Position numbers and translations under genes: made by a program. A stretch of DNA of 25,273 bases from Thermoplasmatota archaeon (lineage in GTDB: Archaea; Thermoplasmatota; E2; DHVEG-1). Below, one piece after another: positions 21,372 to 25,273 of the stretch (position 1 is the first letter of the stretch; every line of letters begins with the position of its first letter). The notes below the pieces were generated by a model. That model had not been told where the DNA came from. It saw only the letters and a list, made by a program, of their open reading frames with translations, and did no database searches. The stretch is from assembly GCA_016930995.1 (NCBI GenBank), contig JAFGFQ010000035.1, positions 1 through 25,273 on the forward strand, in the 5' to 3' direction.

Positions 21372-21389
21372 AACCTGGTTGGTGCGAAC

Positions 21390-22406
21390 ATTAAGGTTGA
21401 TATTATCGGAGGGGGCATCAGTGGTCTTGCCACCGCCATCTCAATAAAAAACCATAACCCATCTATCGAAGTCATCGTCCATGAGAAATACAAAGAAATC
21501 GGTTATAACCATGAGGGGAGACGATGCGGTGAGGCACATTCAGTTGAACATGAATGGGCACACTGGAAACCCTTAGGAAACAGCGTTTATAACACGATTC
21601 TGCACGCGGATGTTATCATAGGAAAACATCATTATACGGCACAACGACCACCGAATGTCGCTTTTATTCTGAACCGGCAGGAGTTCATCTGCCAGCTGGC
21701 ACGGGACGCGAAGAACGCTGGTGCGGTGCTCCAGACAAACGATAAAATAAAAAGTATTCATACTCTTGACGGAGATACCATCGTTGATGCCTCAGGCTGT
21801 CCAAGTAGTGTGAAACGGGAGCTAAAAATTGGTACAGGATTTACCGGGACGACCTACCAAGAGACCTTGCAGGATGCGAACTGCTTTTCAAACGACCGCA
21901 TACAAATCATCTTTTCTATGCCAGCAGGATACTTCTGGATTTTCCCACGGAACCCTGAGAAAAAGGAAATCAACCTTGGGGTTGGAACCTTCGGGAACTT
22001 CGGGTATAACCTCCGGGACATGCTTGCGACATTCAAAGAACAACAGAAGATAACCGGTACCGTGAACTATGTCGTCGGTGGGTTTATCCCGCTGGGATTA
22101 CAACGCCCGTTCCTGTACAAAAATATCCTTTTTGTCGGTGACGCGGGGGTTGGTGCCTTCCCATTCTCAGGTCAGGGGATTTATCGAGCGTTGATGAGCG
22201 GCGATATCGCAGGACGATGCATCGCAGAGGGGAATCTACGAAAATATCCCTCCATCATCAAAAGGGAATTCACGCAATGGGATTTCGTCGGTTCCACCTT
22301 TATTAGGATGAACCTGGTCCTAAGGAGAATCAACCCAGCATTTTATTTGACGACATTAAACGTTATGGCACACCTTGGAAACGAACTTCGTTTGCTTATT
22401 CACTAA
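21390..22406 (+). CDS. Geranylgeranyl reductase-family FAD protein with no standard start codon
   Basis: The reading frame encodes about 338 residues. It starts KVDIIGGGISGLATAIS (a FAD-binding GxGxxG-type loop), continues with the mid-protein motif YFWIFPRNPEKKEINLGVG, and has the second FAD motif VGDAGVGAFPFSGQGIYRALMSG. All are typical of archaeal geranylgeranyl reductases, which saturate the isoprenoid chains of ether lipids or related polyprenoids. No ATG, GTG or TTG exists in frame between the stop at 21366-21368 and a GTG at 21726, but the family start must precede the FAD loop. I place it at the ATT at 21390, where ATG would give MKVDIIGG. The protein ends close to the C25 gene, converging at a T/A tract. 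Confidence 0.82.
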   Translation: MKVDIIGGGISGLATAISIKNHNPSIEVIVHEKYKEIGYNHEGRRCGEAHSVEHEWAHWKPLGNSVYNTILHADVIIGKHHYTAQRPPNVAFILNRQEFICQLARDAKNAGAVLQTNDKIKSIHTLDGDTIVDASGCPSSVKRELKIGTGFTGTTYQETLQDANCFSNDRIQIIFSMPAGYFWIFPRNPEKKEINLGVGTFGNFGYNLRDMLATFKEQQKITGTVNYVVGGFIPLGLQRPFLYKNILFVGDAGVGAFPFSGQGIYRALMSGDIAGRCIAEGNLRKYPSIIKREFTQWDFVGSTFIRMNLVLRRINPAFYLTTLNVMAHLGNELRLLIH

Positions 22407-22417
22407 GGACACTTGAA

Positions 22418-22439
22418 TTTTTTTTTAAAAAAAAAAAAA
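22418..22439. terminator. Bidirectional T/A tract between the reductase and C25 peptidase genes
   Basis: Nine T bases (22418-22426) are followed directly by thirteen A bases (22427-22439). The first run ends the plus-strand reductase gene; the second is a T13 run on the minus strand after the C25 peptidase stop. Confidence 0.6.
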
Positions 22440-22455
22440 GAGGGGGCGGTTCCTT

Positions 22456-25194
22456 TTAGAGCCCTAGTTGAGGTGCGAGCAGTTGCAGCAATCGGTATAA
22501 CAACGGATGGTTCTGCAGGAATTGTATCACCAAAGACTGCCCTGCTAGGTTTTTCGGCATCGTGACCTCTAGCACCGTCCACTCGCTGAGGTACCCCATT
22601 TCATCCATGGCCTGCACCTGAATCCTCAGAGTACCCGCGGTTTGGAACGCGTGAGAAAACACGACATCCTCTCCAGAGGGATAGAAGGTTGACCAGTTCA
22701 CCGCTCCGCTTTCACCCCAATTAATCCGGTAACAAATCGAATGGTCATTTGGATCAACCGCTGAGACGGTATAGTCATAAGTTTGTCCAACCTTCCCTGA
22801 GGAAGGTCCAGTAATTTCCGGTGCAGCTGGTGGTGTATTATCGGTAATCTGCACCCGTATCCCAACAGACCATTCACTCATGGAACTTTTATTGTCCTTT
22901 GCGACGACCTTTACGATGTATGAACCTATACCCGCCCAGGAATGTGTCACGGATATTTCTTCTCCAGATGTATACGGACCATACCAGCCGGACATTTCTC
23001 CAAAGCCCCAGTCGAACTGATAATAGATCGGTTCTCCATCAGGTTCGGTGGTCACTGCTGTATAGGTCATGTTTTGGTTGTAGACGCCCTGAGTAGGACC
23101 ATTAAGGGTTGGTTGGGCTGGTGGATTGCTAAACTGACCTATCTTGAGTTTTAAGGCCGGATCTCCGAAGAGCAAACAACCCTGAATAATCGCCCGCCAG
23201 GTCCCATAGGAGTAATCCCAGTTGATTGTTGGAGCCATTCTATCCTTTGAGTAGGCATGACCTTTCCCGAGTTGCCAGGCGTTGAGGCTCCCGGATTTAT
23301 TCTGCAAATCTAAGAAGTATGACCAGAACTCCTTTGCTTGGAATGCACTTGAGGAATTTGTACAATCGAGATTCCCCCAACCATAACAAGTATTATACAC
23401 AACTCCAAAAGCAAGCTCAGTATCAGAATGGAACAGCATCGAATGCAGTACACCATCGTCAGCATCATCAAAGTCCCCACAGTGACATCCATAGTCGTGC
23501 AGGAAGAATGGTTTGGTGTTGGTATACTGGGACTCCCATGACGATGCATAGACATCCAAGGACATACTTGGGTCTGCGTGAGCAATACCACTGGCAATGG
23601 TGATCTCATTATTGTTGATTGCATTCTTAAAACCAGCAATCGCTGCTGATTCAGACCCGCCCTGCCAACCAGGATTTGGTGGATCCGCAGTCCATCGATG
23701 AGTGATATTAAAATCGTTTTCCGGATGTTTTGCATTCCATGTCTCAAACCCAAATTGCATACCAACCCAACTTGGGAACGGCCCATCATGGTGCGGGTCG
23801 GGACCAAGCCAGTCAATCGTTCCTTTCACAGCACTGTAGTCCATGAAATCATCGCCTTGACACGACCAGCCAGTGTCACCACCATAAAAACCAGCGTTGT
23901 CAAGATAGTCTAAGTCATAACTTGTTCCATAATACAGGACTTTTTTAATCCAATTGGAGACATCCTGTGGGATATCACAGGTTATCCTCCCGATGTACAT
24001 CTCCGAATAGAGGTCAAATCCCGTATCTCCCTCTTCACCCCAGTAGTTATCTGAGTCAGCATTGAAGTTGTTGTCAAGATTGCTCCAGTAGATATCAGCG
24101 TCTATATCTGTTTCGTAGTTCGTATCCATGTCACGAGCTGGGATGTAACTTGATTCACCGTCACCCGCAATCAGGATATAACGGGTCTCCCAGTCCTGAT
24201 ACGCATCCTTACAGAACTCTCTGATATGAGCCTGTTGGTCATTGAACAAGGGATTGGCGTTTTGATAGTCGGTGCACGCGTTGATATCTTGAACGGTGAC
24301 AACGGTACTGGCAAGTCCATCATTTGCGAGATGATAATCCATAAGGCTGTTCCAGTTATACGGTGTGCTGCCTGATGTCGCCCAATAATTCAGACTGTTA
24401 TAGGTTGTTGTAATAATGACAAAGTCGTAATGCCCGCTGGGGTCACAAAGTCCACCAGGATAACCGAATGTTGGGAGATCCGATGTATACGTATCAAGGA
24501 CATCTGCATTATACACGAGGGATTCGACCCACGCGCGATCCTCGAGATTGTTCTGATAAAACTTCGTCGTCTCAGTGGCTTGTTTGAGTCGAATATTGAC
24601 AGTCATTTCCTGATAATATGCTACGGTTCCTGCACCAGGGTTATATTGAAGCGGGTGTAGATTGAGCGAAAGAATCGTGTACCCGTGAGAATACCCAATT
24701 TGCTCCTGGTCATAGAGATATCCTGGATAGGTGGATCGTACCGAATAGACATTGTCATTTACCACAAAAGCCCCAGGTTCCTGGCCAAAGGGAACCGGAT
24801 TTTGATACGGAAAGATTGGTTTTGCTTTTAAATCGTCTATCTGGAATTCCACTGGGGTTCCGACAACCTGAATATCACTGACCGTGGTCATCGGTGGTAA
24901 GAGCAAGGAAATCGGTTTTACTGGCATCATTGGCTCACCAGCGTTCTTGCCAATCGGAAGGCACCCTTTCATTTCCACCAATGTATAGTCATGGTTATTT
25001 TCATAGGTCGTTTGAGCTTTTGGTTCTGCAAAGAGGAACGAATAACTCAAGAACTGATTTGAGGTGGTTGACGTGTTTTGTTCGCCATTGATATCAATTG
25101 CTGTAGCCAGAGATGCGAACAGTATTACTATACAAAAAACTGCACCTATAGCACTTTTGCCTGTCGTTTTGTTATGTAAAATTTTTTCTCGCAT
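22456..25194 (-). CDS. Secreted C25 (gingipain-type) cysteine peptidase with two Ig/PKD-like domains
   Basis: The 912-residue protein has a signal peptide (about 1-32), a propeptide region and a peptidase C25 domain (about 245-690). The His is in SGIAHADPSM (H539); the nucleophile is C570 in DYGCHCGDFD, with the His-Cys spacing (31 residues) close to that of gingipains. Next come a Trp-rich NTCYGWGN segment and TWRAIIQGCLLFGDP. Two Ig/PKD-like domains follow, each starting NPPAQPTL or TPPAAPEI and containing GxxYxY/T, DWG or NWG, and S-HxF/W. The tail has MPKN and then a hydrophobic end (HPLLYRLLQLLAPQLGL). It probably degrades proteins outside the cell. GCGGGGG lies before the ATG. Confidence 0.92.
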   Translation of the reverse strand: MREKILHNKTTGKSAIGAVFCIVILFASLATAIDINGEQNTSTTSNQFLSYSFLFAEPKAQTTYENNHDYTLVEMKGCLPIGKNAGEPMMPVKPISLLLPPMTTVSDIQVVGTPVEFQIDDLKAKPIFPYQNPVPFGQEPGAFVVNDNVYSVRSTYPGYLYDQEQIGYSHGYTILSLNLHPLQYNPGAGTVAYYQEMTVNIRLKQATETTKFYQNNLEDRAWVESLVYNADVLDTYTSDLPTFGYPGGLCDPSGHYDFVIITTTYNSLNYWATSGSTPYNWNSLMDYHLANDGLASTVVTVQDINACTDYQNANPLFNDQQAHIREFCKDAYQDWETRYILIAGDGESSYIPARDMDTNYETDIDADIYWSNLDNNFNADSDNYWGEEGDTGFDLYSEMYIGRITCDIPQDVSNWIKKVLYYGTSYDLDYLDNAGFYGGDTGWSCQGDDFMDYSAVKGTIDWLGPDPHHDGPFPSWVGMQFGFETWNAKHPENDFNITHRWTADPPNPGWQGGSESAAIAGFKNAINNNEITIASGIAHADPSMSLDVYASSWESQYTNTKPFFLHDYGCHCGDFDDADDGVLHSMLFHSDTELAFGVVYNTCYGWGNLDCTNSSSAFQAKEFWSYFLDLQNKSGSLNAWQLGKGHAYSKDRMAPTINWDYSYGTWRAIIQGCLLFGDPALKLKIGQFSNPPAQPTLNGPTQGVYNQNMTYTAVTTEPDGEPIYYQFDWGFGEMSGWYGPYTSGEEISVTHSWAGIGSYIVKVVAKDNKSSMSEWSVGIRVQITDNTPPAAPEITGPSSGKVGQTYDYTVSAVDPNDHSICYRINWGESGAVNWSTFYPSGEDVVFSHAFQTAGTLRIQVQAMDEMGYLSEWTVLEVTMPKNLAGQSLVIQFLQNHPLLYRLLQLLAPQLGL

Positions 25195-25273
25195 ATTTTA
25201 CCCCCGCTATATTAACTTACTTTTATTGGTATTACTTACTTCTTTAATTATTAATGCTCATTTAGTATTTATA
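25195..25273 (-). promoter_or_regulatory. Upstream region of the C25 peptidase gene
   Basis: On the minus strand the region starts TATAAATACTAAATG at the window edge, so a TATA-type promoter probably lies there, partly outside the window. AGTAAG occurs twice near 25215-25235. No other gene is visible. Confidence 0.35.

Noticed and set aside
21383..21400. GTG start at 21383 plus frameshift into the reductase frame
   Set aside because: Its frame differs from the FAD-loop frame, and no coding-like sequence precedes the loop, so a frameshift is less simple than an ATT start or a one-base error.
21726..22406. Geranylgeranyl reductase starting at the GTG at 21726
   Set aside because: The frame continues upstream with a perfect FAD-binding loop and typical sequence, so a start here would cut off the cofactor domain.
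23310..23816. Minus-strand ORF of 168 codons
   Set aside because: It overlaps the C25 peptidase in another frame on the same strand, and it lacks a ribosome site and any recognisable motif.
1..25273. CRISPR array, insertion sequence or prophage
   Set aside because: No regularly spaced repeats, transposase, integrase or phage genes were seen; the gene content is housekeeping and accessory metabolism.

Overview
The window looks like a piece of a euryarchaeal chromosome. Archaeal markers include prefoldin alpha next to FtsY, an archaeal-type UMP kinase, a long archaeal-type PurQ, a UbiA prenyltransferase of the ether-lipid type, a geranylgeranyl reductase homologue, and TATA-box promoters with mixed leadered and apparently near-leaderless genes. 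Rubrerythrin, ferritin, a flavodoxin-reductase/rubredoxin fusion and HypC/HypD point to an anaerobe. A large secreted C25 (gingipain-type) peptidase and other secreted proteins resemble what is known from sediment Thermoplasmatota (Marine Benthic Group D-like lineages). That placement is an inference and needs marker-gene phylogeny.

Region 1 (1-5122, minus strand) is a tightly packed iron, sulfur and oxidative-stress block read from a Fur/PerR-type regulator. The order is fur, flavin reductase-rubredoxin, a 52-residue Cys-rich protein (9 Cys), ferritin, ferritin-like protein, rubrerythrin, TusA, DsrE, NifS-like and NifU-like (cut by the window start). Palindromic TTGTAAT-type boxes precede fur. 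The NifS-like protein keeps its catalytic Cys but lacks the PLP lysine (Asp instead) and two other PLP contacts. With TusA and DsrE beside it, this suggests a PLP-free sulfur route to the Fe-S scaffold.

Region 2 (5252-10769) holds a duplicated-fold membrane protein, HypD/HypC, a cupin, PurQ, a secreted PAF-acetylhydrolase-like esterase rich in N-glycosylation sequons, and a Nudix protein with a degenerate box.

Region 3 (10804-12961, minus) is a three-gene operon: UbiA prenyltransferase, SEC59/VTE5-type lipid kinase, and a thymidylate-kinase-like P-loop protein with altered motifs. It may be an isoprenoid or lipid phosphate pathway.

Region 4 (13127-16442) has a secreted unknown protein, a zinc alcohol dehydrogenase, a possible SecB-like protein with a TTG start, and UMP kinase.

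Region 5 (16540-18451, plus) is the best candidate for an undescribed system: an AbrB-ACT regulator with a tandem operator-like repeat, a 99-residue membrane peptide, a perfect intergenic hairpin, and a radical SAM/SPASM enzyme whose Cys spacing is almost canonical. It resembles a peptide-modification (RiPP-like) locus.

Region 6 (18520-25273) has FtsY and prefoldin alpha (minus), a 31-residue microprotein with its own promoter and terminator, a metallophosphoesterase, tRNA-Gln(CTG), a geranylgeranyl-reductase-like gene without a standard start codon, and the C25 peptidase with Ig/PKD-like domains and a distinctive C-terminal tail. No CRISPR, rRNA, insertion sequence or origin was seen.
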